Part shown: positions 8,102-16,799 of the stretch, one piece after another | Layout: every line of letters starts with the position of its first letter | How positions within the stretch are numbered: position 1 is the first letter of the stretch | Assembly: GCA_036500765.1 (NCBI GenBank) | Contig: DASYBM010000004.1 | Span: 1,054,001 to 1,118,000 of the forward strand | Source: Candidatus Sulfotelmatobacter sp. | GTDB taxonomy: Bacteria; Acidobacteriota; Terriglobia; Terriglobales; Acidobacteriaceae | Direction: 5' to 3' | Length of the DNA stretch: 64,000 nucleotides | The notes under the pieces: model-generated | What the model was told of the DNA's origin: nothing | The model's input: only the letters and a program-made list of their open reading frames with translations | Database searches by the model: none | Made by a program: the position numbers and the translations under genes

Positions 8102-9022
8102 GTGGATCCATTCCTGGCATCGTCGATTTTTCTGTTCGGGCTGTGCTTTGGCAGCTTTCTGAACGTGTGCATCTATCGCCTGCCGCTGGGACTTTCGGTG
8201 GTGGCGCCACGTTCGGCCTGCCCCGGATGCAAGCAGCCGATCGCCTTCTACGATAATCTTCCGGTATTGAGCTGGCTGATCTTGCAAGGCCGTTGCCGCC
8301 ACTGCAAAACTAAGATTTCGCCTCGTTATCTTCTGATTGAGTTGCTGACCGGCCTGCTGTTTCTGGCGTGCTACTGGTATTTCGGCTGGACGCTTTTCAC
8401 GCTGAAATATTGCGTCTTCGCATTTCTGCTGCTGGGCCTGATTTTCACCGACGCCGAAACCAAGCTTCTGCCGGACAAGCTGACGCTGCCGGGACTGGCG
8501 CTCGGCATCGCCTTCAGCCTGCTGGTCCCGGTGAACGATCTGGCAGCGCAGTTCCTGTCGGGCGTGGTGAGCTTTCCGTTTAGCGGCGACGTTTCCATGC
8601 GGATCGTTTCGCTGCTCGATTCCCTGCTGGGCGCCGCCGTAGGCGCTTCCTTCATTTACGGCGCGGGCGCAATTTATTTGCGCTGGCGCGGCACGGAAGG
8701 CATGGGTTTTGGCGACGTCAAGCTGATGGCCATGGTGGGTGCGTTTCTGGGGATGAAGCTGACCATCTTCACTATTTTTACCGCATCAATCGCCGGATCG
8801 TTCTTCGGCCTGACCACCGTTTTCGTCGTATGGCTGAAGCGCACGCATCGTTTCATGAATCGCCTGGCGAACGCGCAGGCTGCACGACGCCGAGGATGGC
8901 AGTCTGCGCAACTGGTCTTGCGCAATTATCAAATGCCTTTTGGAGTCTTTCTGGGCAGCATGGCGATGGTCGCCTTCTTCTTCGGCAATCGCTTCCTGCA
9001 CTGGTACGGAGGGCTCTGGTGA
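8102..9022 (+). CDS. pilD: Prepilin peptidase / N-methyltransferase (type IV leader peptidase)
   Basis: 306 residues, polytopic. It contains the N-terminal FGSFLNVCIYRLP motif and the zinc-binding CPGCKQPI...CRHCKTKISPRY typical of the bifunctional methylating enzymes. The aspartyl protease residues are at FTDAETKLLPD and GMGFGDVKLM. It cleaves and N-methylates type IV prepilins or type II secretion pseudopilins at the inner membrane. It starts at GTG 8102; the stop overlaps the GTG of the next gene by four bases (GTGA), implying translational coupling. An extra segment around RTHRFMNRLANAQAARRRGW interrupts the last membrane part. Confidence 0.93.
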   Translation: MDPFLASSIFLFGLCFGSFLNVCIYRLPLGLSVVAPRSACPGCKQPIAFYDNLPVLSWLILQGRCRHCKTKISPRYLLIELLTGLLFLACYWYFGWTLFTLKYCVFAFLLLGLIFTDAETKLLPDKLTLPGLALGIAFSLLVPVNDLAAQFLSGVVSFPFSGDVSMRIVSLLDSLLGAAVGASFIYGAGAIYLRWRGTEGMGFGDVKLMAMVGAFLGMKLTIFTIFTASIAGSFFGLTTVFVVWLKRTHRFMNRLANAQAARRRGWQSAQLVLRNYQMPFGVFLGSMAMVAFFFGNRFLHWYGGLW

Positions 9023-9939
9023 GGGTATTAGCCAATCCCGTCTTCCTACGAGCGGCGGTCGTTCTGTTCCTCGCCACATTCAGTTTCCTGCTCGGGCTGC
9101 TCTTCATGCGCATGCTGAAGAAAAGCATCATCGAGGAGCGTAATTTTTCAGCCACTCCCACGCCGTCTTTGGAGACTCTACCGCTCCACCTCTACAACAC
9201 GGTGATCCAGCAACTCAAACAGCAGAAGCACGAACTGCTGGTGCAATCGCAGACGGAACAGCATCGGGCGCGCACCAGCGACAATTTTAGCCAGGCCGTG
9301 CTCTCGAATCTTTCCTGCGGCGTGCTGGTTTTCGGCAGCAATGGATTGATCAGAACTTCAAATCCGTCGGCGAAGTCGATTCTCGGTTTTGCTTCCACTA
9401 CCGGCATGGGCGTGGAGGACATTTTTCGGGGCGCAGTCGTGAGCACGGGAAGGCCCGCCGTGCCGGGCGTATTCGCAGATGGAACTTCCGAGGGCGCAAG
9501 CAATGAACAGGTGTGTGTCGCGGACGAAGTGCAATCGGTTCTTCGCCAGGACAGCAAGCGCCGCAGGGTCGAAGCCGAGTATGAGACTCCCGCGGGAGAA
9601 AAGCGCTTTATCGAGGTCACTGTTTCGCCGGTCCCGGCCGTCGATGGAAGCCTGCTCGGCGTCGCCTGCCTGATCAACAACCTCACCGAACTGCAACAGA
9701 TTCGCAACCAACAGGAACTCCACGGCGAAATATCTGCGGAGATGGCGCTGCAACTGCGCACCTCTCTGGCCACGATTTCAGGCTACGCGCAGCAACTTGC
9801 AAACAGCCGCGACTCCGATCTGTCGATTCAACTCGCCGGCGATATAGCGCACGAGGCCGCGCAACTCGATCGACGCATTGGAGGATTCTTGACAGCCCGC
9901 AGCGCGCAGGTTGCCGCAGCCGGCGGTTCCCCGAAATAA
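9019..9939 (+). CDS. Membrane-anchored PAS protein with degenerate histidine-kinase dimerisation segment
   Basis: 306 residues, starting at the GTG that overlaps the prepilin peptidase stop. It has one N-terminal membrane helix (about 10-30), a coiled coil (about 55-90), then a PAS domain (SCGVLVFGSNGLIRTSNPSAKSILG through GSLLGVACLINNLTE). The C-terminal EMALQLRTSLATISGYAQQL aligns with the HisKA box E-x-x-H-E-L-R-T-P-L, but the phosphoacceptor His is Leu and the conserved Pro is Ser. The chain ends without an ATPase domain. It probably works as a sensor or scaffold near the pilus system rather than as a kinase. The coupling with pilD supports a type IV pilus role. Confidence 0.75.
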   Translation: MRVLANPVFLRAAVVLFLATFSFLLGLLFMRMLKKSIIEERNFSATPTPSLETLPLHLYNTVIQQLKQQKHELLVQSQTEQHRARTSDNFSQAVLSNLSCGVLVFGSNGLIRTSNPSAKSILGFASTTGMGVEDIFRGAVVSTGRPAVPGVFADGTSEGASNEQVCVADEVQSVLRQDSKRRRVEAEYETPAGEKRFIEVTVSPVPAVDGSLLGVACLINNLTELQQIRNQQELHGEISAEMALQLRTSLATISGYAQQLANSRDSDLSIQLAGDIAHEAAQLDRRIGGFLTARSAQVAAAGGSPK

Positions 9940-10053
9940 GAAATAAGAAATGAGAAATAAGAAAATAAAAAATTATCGGTTAGGACAAACTGTGAGGCAG
10001 CGAAGTCGGTGGCTCTGCCAGACAGACTCAGCGTACGGGAAAAGGTGGGAATC

Positions 10054-10731
10054 ATGAAACATATCGCATGCAATGGAATCGGACTCGTGCTCCTTCTCAG
10101 CTTGACCGGACTTCGGTCCGGCGCTCAAAACCAGGCTCCCGCGGCTGCCAACTCTCCGTCAGGTGCGTCGCTCGGCGATTACGCGCGGCAGGTCCGCAAA
10201 GATCCCGCCGCTGCCTCGAAGCCCAAGGTGTTCGACAACGACAATCTGCCGAGGGAAGACAAGCTCTCCGTCATAGGACAGACTCCGTCCACTACTGAGA
10301 TCCCTGTACAATCGGACGCTTCGGCCACAGAGGCCAAGGCCGCGCCGGCCGTTAAAATGCCCGACGGCACCGCCGGTACAGGAGAAAAGGTTTCTCCTGC
10401 CGCAGGCTCCGCCGCTTCAGCGGACGACGCCACTAAGCAGGCTGGCGACAAACAATGGGCTGACAAGCTGGCGGCCCAGAAAGACCAGATCGATCTGCTG
10501 ACTCGCGAACTCGACGTGCTGCAGCGCGAATATCAGATTCGCGCCGCCGCCATGTACGCCGATGCCGGCAACCGCATGCGCAACTCCACCGATTGGGACA
10601 AGCAGGACGCCAAGTACAAGCAGGACATCGCCGACAAACAGAAAGCACTCGACGACGCCAAGCAAAAGATGGAGGACATGCAGGAAGACGCGCGCAAAGC
10701 CGGCGTCCCTTCGTCAGTACGCGAACCGTAA
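10054..10731 (+). CDS. Secreted coiled-coil protein with SLGDYAR motif
   Basis: 225 residues. It has a signal peptide (MKHIACNGIGLVLLLSLTGL, to about residue 25), then SLGDYARQVRKD, a low-complexity Ala/Pro/Ser region and a charged C-terminal coiled coil (DKLAAQKDQIDLLTREL to KQKMEDMQEDARKA). The SLGDxARxxR motif recurs twice in the protein at 48501. It has no known enzymatic domain; a periplasmic structural role is a guess. The ATG at 10054 is preferred for its signal peptide and the GGTGGG upstream. A strong hairpin follows the stop by 25 bases. Confidence 0.7.
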   Translation: MKHIACNGIGLVLLLSLTGLRSGAQNQAPAAANSPSGASLGDYARQVRKDPAAASKPKVFDNDNLPREDKLSVIGQTPSTTEIPVQSDASATEAKAAPAVKMPDGTAGTGEKVSPAAGSAASADDATKQAGDKQWADKLAAQKDQIDLLTRELDVLQREYQIRAAAMYADAGNRMRNSTDWDKQDAKYKQDIADKQKALDDAKQKMEDMQEDARKAGVPSSVREP

Positions 10732-10755
10732 GAGAAGATAATCGAGAAACCACCG

Positions 10756-10781
10756 AACGCCGGAGCCGTGGCTCCGGCGTT
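10756..10781 (+). terminator. Rho-independent-like hairpin
   Basis: Twelve-base arms AACGCCGGAGCC and GGCTCCGGCGTT are separated by GT (effectively an 11-bp stem with a 4-base loop), 25 bases after the stop at 10731. Only a weak pyrimidine tail (TCTACTT) follows. It could also serve the opposing DinB-like locus. Confidence 0.65.
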
Positions 10782-10817
10782 CTACTTGATGCGCGCTGTT
10801 CTTTTCCGACCGCTTGT

Positions 10818-11317
10818 TCAGGCCTGCCGCAAACGGCGGATCTGCTTCACATGATGCAAACCGTGCACCAGGTGAAACTTCCTCCATTGATTCCCGGTAA
10901 GCGGCCCCAGGATCGGATGATCCAGCAACTTGCGGCTCCGCCCCTGTTGTTTCTCGCAGCGTGCAATCATGGCATCCATCTCGGCGATCCTGGGCCCATT
11001 TCGGTCAACACTTTTTCTGGTGAAATTCCGCGGGGAAATGCCGTCCGCGGGGCTTCCCGACCGGAAGGCATGTAGCCGAATCCCACCACCACAAGCGTCT
11101 GGACGCGTTGCCCCCAGGTTGGCGTCGTGGCTGCCGACTTCCCAGCTTCAGCCACGCGCGCAAATCCCTTCACGGTGCCGGCGTAGCTCAAATACAAATG
11201 CTCCAGGATTTCTGCGGTACACCACTTCCCCGGCCGGTGCGCGCATAACTGTTCGGCCGATAGTCCGGCGATTGCCGTTGCAATCTCTTCCTGCAATCTT
11301 TGAAGGCGAGGGTCCAC
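10818..11317 (-). pseudogene. DinB-like domain protein, frameshifted
   Basis: The first 105 or so codons from GTG 11317 encode a DinB/YfiT-type four-helix domain start (LSAEQLCAHRPGKWCTAEIL...HLYLSYAG). The frame then runs off at GPGSPRWMP and stops at 10967. In another frame the expected continuation is intact: AEMDAMIARCEKQQ, then HPILGPLTGNQWRKFHLVHG and HHVKQIRRLRQA, with a stop at 10818. Restoring one base in the GGGCCC run near 10995 joins the two. These proteins bind metal through three His residues, and the C-terminal His set lies in the shifted part. It is either a recent pseudogene or a sequence error. Confidence 0.75.
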
Positions 11318-11400
11318 GACCGTTACTTACCTTTTTCGCTCTTTCGGTTAGAATATTGCCCGAATAAAAAACCCATCAAAGTTATCACAGGAAGGATGTC

Positions 11401-12117
11401 ATGAAGACAGCCAGCCTCGCGGCACTGTTCTCAAACGCAGCGTTGAGCGGAAAGAAACAAGGAGAGCGGAATGGTCGCCGCGGCAGGTCGTCCCCGCGCT
11501 CGCGTGCAACCGTCTTATTCGTCATGATGCTGCTTGCGCTGCTGACCGCCTGCTCCGATTCAAACCCGCCCGCAGAAACCAAACCCGAAGCAAAAGGTCC
11601 GGAACTTCTGACCGCGCGTTCCGCCTTCCAGAAGCTCTATATCGCGGCGCGCGGATGGCAGGCGGATGCCAAGCCTTATCGTTTGGAGTCCGTTCCGACC
11701 AGCGAAGGTAACGGGCAGGATGGGAAATGGGCGATCTGGCGATGCAGCTTCGCCTCGGCGGCCCAGCGCTCGGCGAAAACCTTCACCTGGTCTGGCAGCG
11801 CGGCGGATGGTTCCCCGTCGCGCGGGGTGAATCCCAGTGCTGAAGACAGCTACAGCCCGACCAATTCATCGACGCAGGTCTTCGACATATCTTTCCTGAA
11901 GATCGACTCGGATCAGGCATTCGCCACGGCCCAGAAACATGGCGGGGAAAAGATTCTTGAAAAGGCTCCCACTACGCCCGTCATCTATATTTTGGACTGG
12001 AACCATAACACCAGCGAGCTGACGTGGCACGTCATCTATGGCTCCCGCCGGGAAGGAGCTGCATTGACCGTATCGGTAAACGCCTCCACGGGCGAATTCA
12101 TCCGGGTGGAGAAGTAG
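11401..12117 (+). CDS. Lipoprotein with PepSY-like C-terminus
   Basis: 238 residues. An unusually long basic N-region (GRRGRSSPRSR) precedes the hydrophobic core VLFVMMLLALLTAC, a lipobox with Cys51. The C-terminal ILDWNHNTSELTWHVIYG...VSVNASTGEFIRVEK has the PepSY-like pattern of a strand pair ending in a residue-counting turn. AGGAAGGA seven bases before ATG 11401 supports this start, though signal length would be more usual from the internal Met at 11524. It is probably anchored in the inner or outer membrane; the function is unknown. It sits opposite the frameshifted DinB-like gene, which runs the other way. Confidence 0.7.
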   Translation: MKTASLAALFSNAALSGKKQGERNGRRGRSSPRSRATVLFVMMLLALLTACSDSNPPAETKPEAKGPELLTARSAFQKLYIAARGWQADAKPYRLESVPTSEGNGQDGKWAIWRCSFASAAQRSAKTFTWSGSAADGSPSRGVNPSAEDSYSPTNSSTQVFDISFLKIDSDQAFATAQKHGGEKILEKAPTTPVIYILDWNHNTSELTWHVIYGSRREGAALTVSVNASTGEFIRVEK

Positions 12118-12171
12118 ACCCGGCCTTCCGAGTCGCCCAGCGGAGCGTCGCCAAACGCGGCGGCGAAATTC

Positions 12172-12447
12172 TTACCGGTTCGCGTCTTCCTGGTTCATCC
12201 GGGCTGGGTTCATCGGGGATTGATTCATCTGGGCTGCGATTTGGGAAAAAAACTTGTACACGGCCTCGGCCGAGCCAATGGCCCGTTGCAGCGTGCGCGG
12301 TTCGGCATACTCGATAATGTCTTTCGGAGAGTACTGGAGACGAACGCGATCGGCGGCGCAGTGCGCGCTCAACAACTCGACGCTGGCCGATGCCAGGTCG
12401 GATTTGAGGCGGGCTATATCAATCTGTTTTCTTACTCCTGAAACCAT
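12172..12447 (-). CDS. Small hypothetical protein divergent from tetR
   Basis: 91 residues, soluble, mostly helical by composition, with no signal peptide. The N-terminus VRKQIDIARLKSDLASASVELLS looks like an amphipathic helix; the end is a short Met/Asn/Gln repeat (QMNQSPMNPARMNQED) encoded by three near-identical DNA words. GAGGAG seven bases before ATG 12447 makes translation credible. It shares an upstream region of about 190 bases with the divergent TetR gene, so it is a candidate target of that regulator. I recognise no family. Confidence 0.6.
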   Translation of the reverse strand: MVSGVRKQIDIARLKSDLASASVELLSAHCAADRVRLQYSPKDIIEYAEPRTLQRAIGSAEAVYKFFSQIAAQMNQSPMNPARMNQEDANR

Positions 12448-12561
12448 TTACTTCTCCTCAATTCTGTTAAGGGTAACGCAGGCGGGCCCCGGGAACCGGG
12501 TTGGGAGAACTGCCGCTTTCGCGGTTCCGGCGGGACCCACCCTGCGAGGTCATCAGTTCTA

Positions 12562-12595
12562 GCTGTAAATAAAGTATACAGCGTTAACAAAACGC
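12562..12595. promoter_or_regulatory. Candidate TetR-family operator
   Basis: Two overlapping inverted repeats lie upstream of the TetR gene: GCTGTA...TACAGC with a 9-base centre (12562-12582), and GCGTT...AACGC with a 5-base centre (12581-12595). Their size and position in a divergent gap fit an autoregulatory TetR site. No binding data; assignment by position only. Confidence 0.45.
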
Positions 12596-12633
12596 CGTGC
12601 AAGTAATTATATTTGGAGTTTCCTGGAGGCGCA

Positions 12634-13311
12634 GTGCCCCGGCATCCCGATCCTGATCTGGAACAAAACATTCTCGCCGCCGCCTCGCGGCTGTGGGCCC
12701 GCGGTGGCGAGAAAGCGCTCACCATGCGGGCCGTAGCCAAAGCGGCCGGCACCACCACGCCCACGGTGTATGAACGTTACCGCGACCGCGACGACATTCT
12801 CCGCTCACTGCGCCTGGAAACCCGCCGCAACCTTTTCGCCGCGCTCAGTCAAACCCGCACTCTGCGCGAGGCCTGCCAGTCCTATCTGGAGTTTGCCCTC
12901 GAACACGGTCATGCCTACGAAATGCTTTTCGACGGAGTTGCCAAGCCCCCTTCCCTGCACGAGCCCTGGCCATCCTTCAACCTCATGCGCGAACGCGTGG
13001 CCAAACGCCTGGGAGGACAACCGCGACGGCATACCCGCCTCATGCTCGGCGTCTGGTCGCTGATGCACGGAACCGCCATGCTGATCATTCGCGGCGGTTT
13101 TGAGAATGCGCTGCGCATCCAGACCATTCACGCCTGCCTGGACGCACTCGAGGGCATCCTGGATTCGGCAGCGCGATCAAAAAGCTTTCTTCATTCGGGT
13201 CCGAAGTGGCCACCGCATCTCATCCTGGGCGAGGGGAAGCACAGCAGAGTGGGAAACGGCCAGGAAACAGCCAAGCGGAAAAACAAATCGAAAATCAGGA
13301 AACGCAGATGA
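12634..13311 (+). CDS. TetR/AcrR-family transcriptional regulator
   Basis: 225 residues. The N-terminal helix-turn-helix is clear: AAASRLWARGGEKALTMRAV, then AKAAGTTTPTVYERYRDRDDIL. The C-terminal half is a ligand-binding helical domain (AYEMLFDG, then RLMLGVWSLMHGTAMLIIRGG), ending in a basic Lys/Arg tail. GTG 12634 is chosen for GGAGG four to five bases upstream; a TTG at 12613 is also in frame. Such regulators usually repress an adjacent gene until a small ligand binds. The divergent small gene at 12447 and the inverted repeats between them suggest local control; the ligand is unknown. Confidence 0.88.
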   Translation: MPRHPDPDLEQNILAAASRLWARGGEKALTMRAVAKAAGTTTPTVYERYRDRDDILRSLRLETRRNLFAALSQTRTLREACQSYLEFALEHGHAYEMLFDGVAKPPSLHEPWPSFNLMRERVAKRLGGQPRRHTRLMLGVWSLMHGTAMLIIRGGFENALRIQTIHACLDALEGILDSAARSKSFLHSGPKWPPHLILGEGKHSRVGNGQETAKRKNKSKIRKRR

Positions 13312-13377
13312 CCCATGCCGAGCCTGCGAGTTGGCGCAGGCACGATCCTACCGACCGCTAACGTCTCCTCCGGAACC

Positions 13378-14058
13378 CTACTGGAGCATCTTATCGGTAG
13401 CGGCAGCGCTAGCGGGATTGCCCTTCAGTCGTCGCAGCGCCTTCTGGGCCTCTTCCGACTGCGGCCCGTGCGGCAGGATTTTCAAATAGCTCTCGTAGAG
13501 CTTACGAGCTTCGTCATTCTGATCCAATTTTTCCAGACATACCGCCAGGCGGATGGTTGCGACCGCGTCATTTTCTTTGTATAGCAACGCCTCGCGATAG
13601 CGATCTTCGGCGGCGCGATAGTTCTTGCGCTTGAAATAAAAATCTCCCACTTCAATGTCTTTCGCCGCTTTGTGCGGATTCCAGGGATGAAACTCCCCGA
13701 CATTGCCGTTGCCTGGAGCACTCTCCGCGTCCATCAGAATGTCTGAGCTCTCGGGATGCGCCTTCGCATCATCCGCCGGAGGGCTCAAGTCGATCGGACT
13801 GTCTTTACTCGAACTCTCGCCCGGTCGGTTGTCCAGATCATCCGCATTGACGCGATCGGAACGCGGAGGCGCCAGCGTCGGATTATGCGGTGTGATGGGC
13901 TTTGACCCGGGCGTCGCCGAGTAATCCCGCTCCTGGGAATCCGATGGAACAGGACTCGAGGGCGCAGGGGTCGATGACCCGGGAGTTGATGGAACGGAAT
14001 TCTGTCCCCACGCTGCAATACTCATTGCCAACCACCCGGCTAATAGCCAACTGCGCAT
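13378..14058 (-). CDS. Secreted TPR protein
   Basis: 226 residues. It has a signal peptide (MRSWLLAGWLAMSIAAWG), a long Pro/Ser/Asp-rich linker (about 22-125), then two to three tetratricopeptide repeats: DIEVGDFYFKRKNYRAAEDR, ALLYKENDAVATIRLAVCL and DEARKLYESYLKILP. A BamD/YfgL-like role in envelope assembly is possible, but the linker is unlike BamD and no lipobox is seen. ATG 14058 is preferred over the preceding in-frame TTG. The start is only nine bases after the stop of the sugar-isomerase-like gene, which lies upstream in the same direction, so the two probably form an operon. Confidence 0.75.
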   Translation of the reverse strand: MRSWLLAGWLAMSIAAWGQNSVPSTPGSSTPAPSSPVPSDSQERDYSATPGSKPITPHNPTLAPPRSDRVNADDLDNRPGESSSKDSPIDLSPPADDAKAHPESSDILMDAESAPGNGNVGEFHPWNPHKAAKDIEVGDFYFKRKNYRAAEDRYREALLYKENDAVATIRLAVCLEKLDQNDEARKLYESYLKILPHGPQSEEAQKALRRLKGNPASAAATDKMLQ

Positions 14059-14067
14059 ACGCAAATT

Positions 14068-14949
14068 TTATCCTCTTATTCTTGGTCTAGGCCACCATCG
14101 CGGAGCGCGCAACGCCTCCAAGCACTTCTGCGCGGTCTCCAACTCCGAGTACCGACTTCCCTCCTGCTCGACCAGGTAGTATTCGACTCCGCCCCCATTC
14201 TGCGCGGCCTGAAAAATTCCTTTCCAATCCGCCTTGCCCTCTCCGAACAAAGTCTTATAGCCAACGTTCGGATCCGGCGACCAGTCTTTACAGTGGATGG
14301 ACCGAATGCGCCCCGGGTTGGCTCGGATCCAGGCCACCGGGTCCGCGCCCGCCTCCAGGCAAGTGCCGACATCCAGTTGCAGCATCACCGAAGGCTTCGT
14401 ATTCTTCGCCAGAATGTCCATGGGCCGCTCTCCGGCGACCGCCGCCCACTCCGCCTGATGATTGTGATATCCCGGCTTCAGGCCGGCAGGCGCGAGCGCG
14501 TCGGCCGCCGAATTCAGCTTGTCCGCCACTTGTTTCCAGCCATCGGTACCTGTCTTCGGATCGGTCCACGCCAGCACGACATACTTGCTGCCAAGGATCA
14601 GGTTCAGATCGCGAGCCTTATTGATGTTAGTCGGCAGGAAATTGTCGGCATCGTTGTGCGTCGAGTTGCAGCGGATACCTACTTCGTCCATGACTTTCCG
14701 CATCTGCTTCGCCTGCGCCTCGGTCCATTCGAAATATGGACCATAGAACTCCACCACCTGATATCCCATCTTGGCGACCGCTCGCACGGTCCCCTCCGAA
14801 TCCTGCTTGAGCGCCTCACGCACGGAATAGAGTTCAAGGCCTACCGGAATCGAGCTGGACGCAGCCGAGGACGCGATTCCACGCAAAGCCCAAGGCAACA
14901 CCGCTGACGCAGCGAGAAATGACCGCCGGGAAAAGTTAGGGTAGGACAT
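14068..14949 (-). CDS. Sugar phosphate isomerase/epimerase-like TIM-barrel protein with Tat signal
   Basis: 293 residues. The N-terminus has a twin-arginine type signal (FSRRSFLAASAVL) followed by Ala/Ser. The body is a xylose-isomerase-like TIM barrel of the IolE/Hyi class: GLELYSVRE, HNDADNF, GYHNHQAEW, LDVGTCLEAG and SIHCKDW contain the usual metal-ligand positions (Glu/Asp/His). Periplasmic members of this group are abundant in Acidobacteriota and act on unknown sugars or cyclitols. Its stop is nine bases upstream of the TPR gene start, implying co-transcription. Confidence 0.85.
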   Translation of the reverse strand: MSYPNFSRRSFLAASAVLPWALRGIASSAASSSIPVGLELYSVREALKQDSEGTVRAVAKMGYQVVEFYGPYFEWTEAQAKQMRKVMDEVGIRCNSTHNDADNFLPTNINKARDLNLILGSKYVVLAWTDPKTGTDGWKQVADKLNSAADALAPAGLKPGYHNHQAEWAAVAGERPMDILAKNTKPSVMLQLDVGTCLEAGADPVAWIRANPGRIRSIHCKDWSPDPNVGYKTLFGEGKADWKGIFQAAQNGGGVEYYLVEQEGSRYSELETAQKCLEALRAPRWWPRPRIRG

Positions 14950-15001
14950 GCTGCAATATTACGCCCATGAGGCAAATGAAAACTTTTGGCATCGGCCCCA
15001 T

Positions 15002-15031
15002 GCAAACAAAGCCGCCCGAAGATCGGGCGGC
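15002..15031 (-). terminator. Intrinsic terminator of the di-heme peroxidase gene
   Basis: Reading leftward, a perfect 9-bp stem (GCCGCCCGA/TCGGGCGGC, loop of 3) is followed by TTTGTTTG. It lies 62 bases after the stop at 15093, in the right orientation. Confidence 0.75.
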
Positions 15032-15092
15032 AGCTCGGCATCTTTTGCGAAAGGTTCTTCCAGGAGATCTGTTGGGACTTCAGCTCATTGCC

Positions 15093-16592
15093 CTACAGCG
15101 TCTGGAGAAAGTTGATCAAGTCCGTCATCTGTTGCTGGGTGAGATTAATCTGGAAGCGTTGGTTATAAAAATTAACCAGTTGCGTTAGATTGGCTGCAAC
15201 TCCGTTATGAAAGTAGGGAGCGCGTGCTGCCAACCCACGCAGAATAAGGCCTTTGCCTCTGCCGATATCGCTGCATTGGCCGGTGATCAGGGCTTTGCCA
15301 GGGTCGGAAGTGTAGTAGGTCGTGCCCGCCAGCGATCCTTGCGTGCAGACTAACTCGAACACCGGCAGCGTCGGAGCATTCAGTTGGTTGAGTCCCGCAA
15401 TAATGTTCGGGTCGGTTTCGTAAGTGAGCGAATGAGCCGTGCCAATGTCCAGCGGCAGCGGGAATGAATGGTTCCCGACGTTAAACGTGTCATGGCAGGT
15501 GGTGCAAGTTCCCACGATCGGCGTAGTGCCCGTGGTTAGCCCCGGCACATTGGTGATGGTCAGAGGTTGGGTGTTAAAGATCGTTTCGCCTCGGGCAATC
15601 GAAGCCTGCTGGGGATTGTGCGAGTTCTGAAAAGAGGTATAGATCGTGAACACGTTTGGGTTGAATGGATTGCCGTCCGGATCTCCGCCCAAAGAATCGT
15701 TGATCCCCGGATAATACGGTTGCGTCGCCAGAAATTTCGCCCCGCCCTGTGCCCCTTTCTTCGACAAACTACCGGCGCCAAAATCCGTCAACTGAGCGGA
15801 GTTCAGTGCCAGTTCGAAGCCCACGATCTCGCTCAGTTGGGCGGCTGTGGGAGGCTGCGTGGCCTGGGCATGAATCAGGGTTGCGTCTGTCGCCTGCTGG
15901 GTCAGGTCGGTATTCAGATTTGCTGCAAAGGTTGACTCATCGTTCAGAGGGTAGACAAGACTCTCGCGTCCATCGAACATCACCGCGCTCAGGAAGCCCA
16001 GATTTGTAGTAGGCAAAGGTCGCCGATAGACCGAAACGGTTTGTTCCCCCTCAGCATCGGTGGTAAGGGCGCAACCATATGGGTCCTGAACCGCCGTAAT
16101 GGTGTATTGCGGAGGCGATAAATCCGTGGTGTTGGGTGGAACGATCAGTCCGATGCGAATCAGTCCATCGTTTACGACAAGGCTATTGTTGATCGGGCCC
16201 GTCGGACACGTAGAGCCATCGACCTGCGCAAATAATGGATCTTTACCCCTCGTAATCGCATATCGGAACTGGGCATCGATCGCACTCAGGCCGAAAGCGT
16301 CGGTGGGCTCGTGGCAAGTTCCACAACTTCTGCCGTTCGTTCCCAGACTCTGAAAGAATGGACCACTCAGGTCAACACTGCCAGTGTTGCTATATGTCCC
16401 CGAGAAGCCGGTTAGATCGATAAACGGAAAAAGATTCGGAAGATAAACATCAGCGATGGCTGAGCCCGCAGCCACGACCACCAGAATCACCATGCCGATC
16501 ACGACTCGCTTGCGGAGCCGGCCCTTTCCAAAAACATAGAGCCGTTGGCGTATCTGACGGACGAAAGAATAGCGGCGAGATGTGTTTGCCAT
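15093..16592 (-). CDS. Di-heme cytochrome c peroxidase-family protein (MauG/CcpA-like)
   Basis: 499 residues. It has a membrane anchor at about 30-48 after a basic N-terminus, with two c-type heme motifs: CGTCH at 90-94 and CTTCH at 363-367. The intervening HNPQQASIARGETIFNT is the familiar second-domain entry of bacterial di-heme peroxidases. Such enzymes reduce peroxide or oxidise protein/organic substrates in the periplasm using cytochrome electrons. The spacing between hemes is longer than in classic CcpA (about 270 against 150), so the substrate may differ. ATG 16592 is chosen for AGGAG upstream. It is divergent from the CadC-like regulator, a possible control partner. Confidence 0.85.
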   Translation of the reverse strand: MANTSRRYSFVRQIRQRLYVFGKGRLRKRVVIGMVILVVVAAGSAIADVYLPNLFPFIDLTGFSGTYSNTGSVDLSGPFFQSLGTNGRSCGTCHEPTDAFGLSAIDAQFRYAITRGKDPLFAQVDGSTCPTGPINNSLVVNDGLIRIGLIVPPNTTDLSPPQYTITAVQDPYGCALTTDAEGEQTVSVYRRPLPTTNLGFLSAVMFDGRESLVYPLNDESTFAANLNTDLTQQATDATLIHAQATQPPTAAQLSEIVGFELALNSAQLTDFGAGSLSKKGAQGGAKFLATQPYYPGINDSLGGDPDGNPFNPNVFTIYTSFQNSHNPQQASIARGETIFNTQPLTITNVPGLTTGTTPIVGTCTTCHDTFNVGNHSFPLPLDIGTAHSLTYETDPNIIAGLNQLNAPTLPVFELVCTQGSLAGTTYYTSDPGKALITGQCSDIGRGKGLILRGLAARAPYFHNGVAANLTQLVNFYNQRFQINLTQQQMTDLINFLQTL

Positions 16593-16799
16593 AACTTGTC
16601 GATTCTCCTGGTTTTGCGGGGCTGTGTTCCTACCCACGAAAAATCTGCCCGCGAATCCTGCCTCCATTCCACTCAACAGGCAATAGGGGCCCTCTGTTGC
16701 GCGCCTTAATTTTCATGTCCCGCTAACCTATGGAAAGAAAAGGAGATGGCTGTCACAAAAACTGCGTTAGAATATGCTCCCCCCGGTCGGAGTATTGTT

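Noticed and set aside
12432-12764. Leftward 110-codon frame across the tetR promoter and start
   Set aside because: It overlaps the well-supported TetR helix-turn-helix on the other strand and the start of the small gene at 12447.
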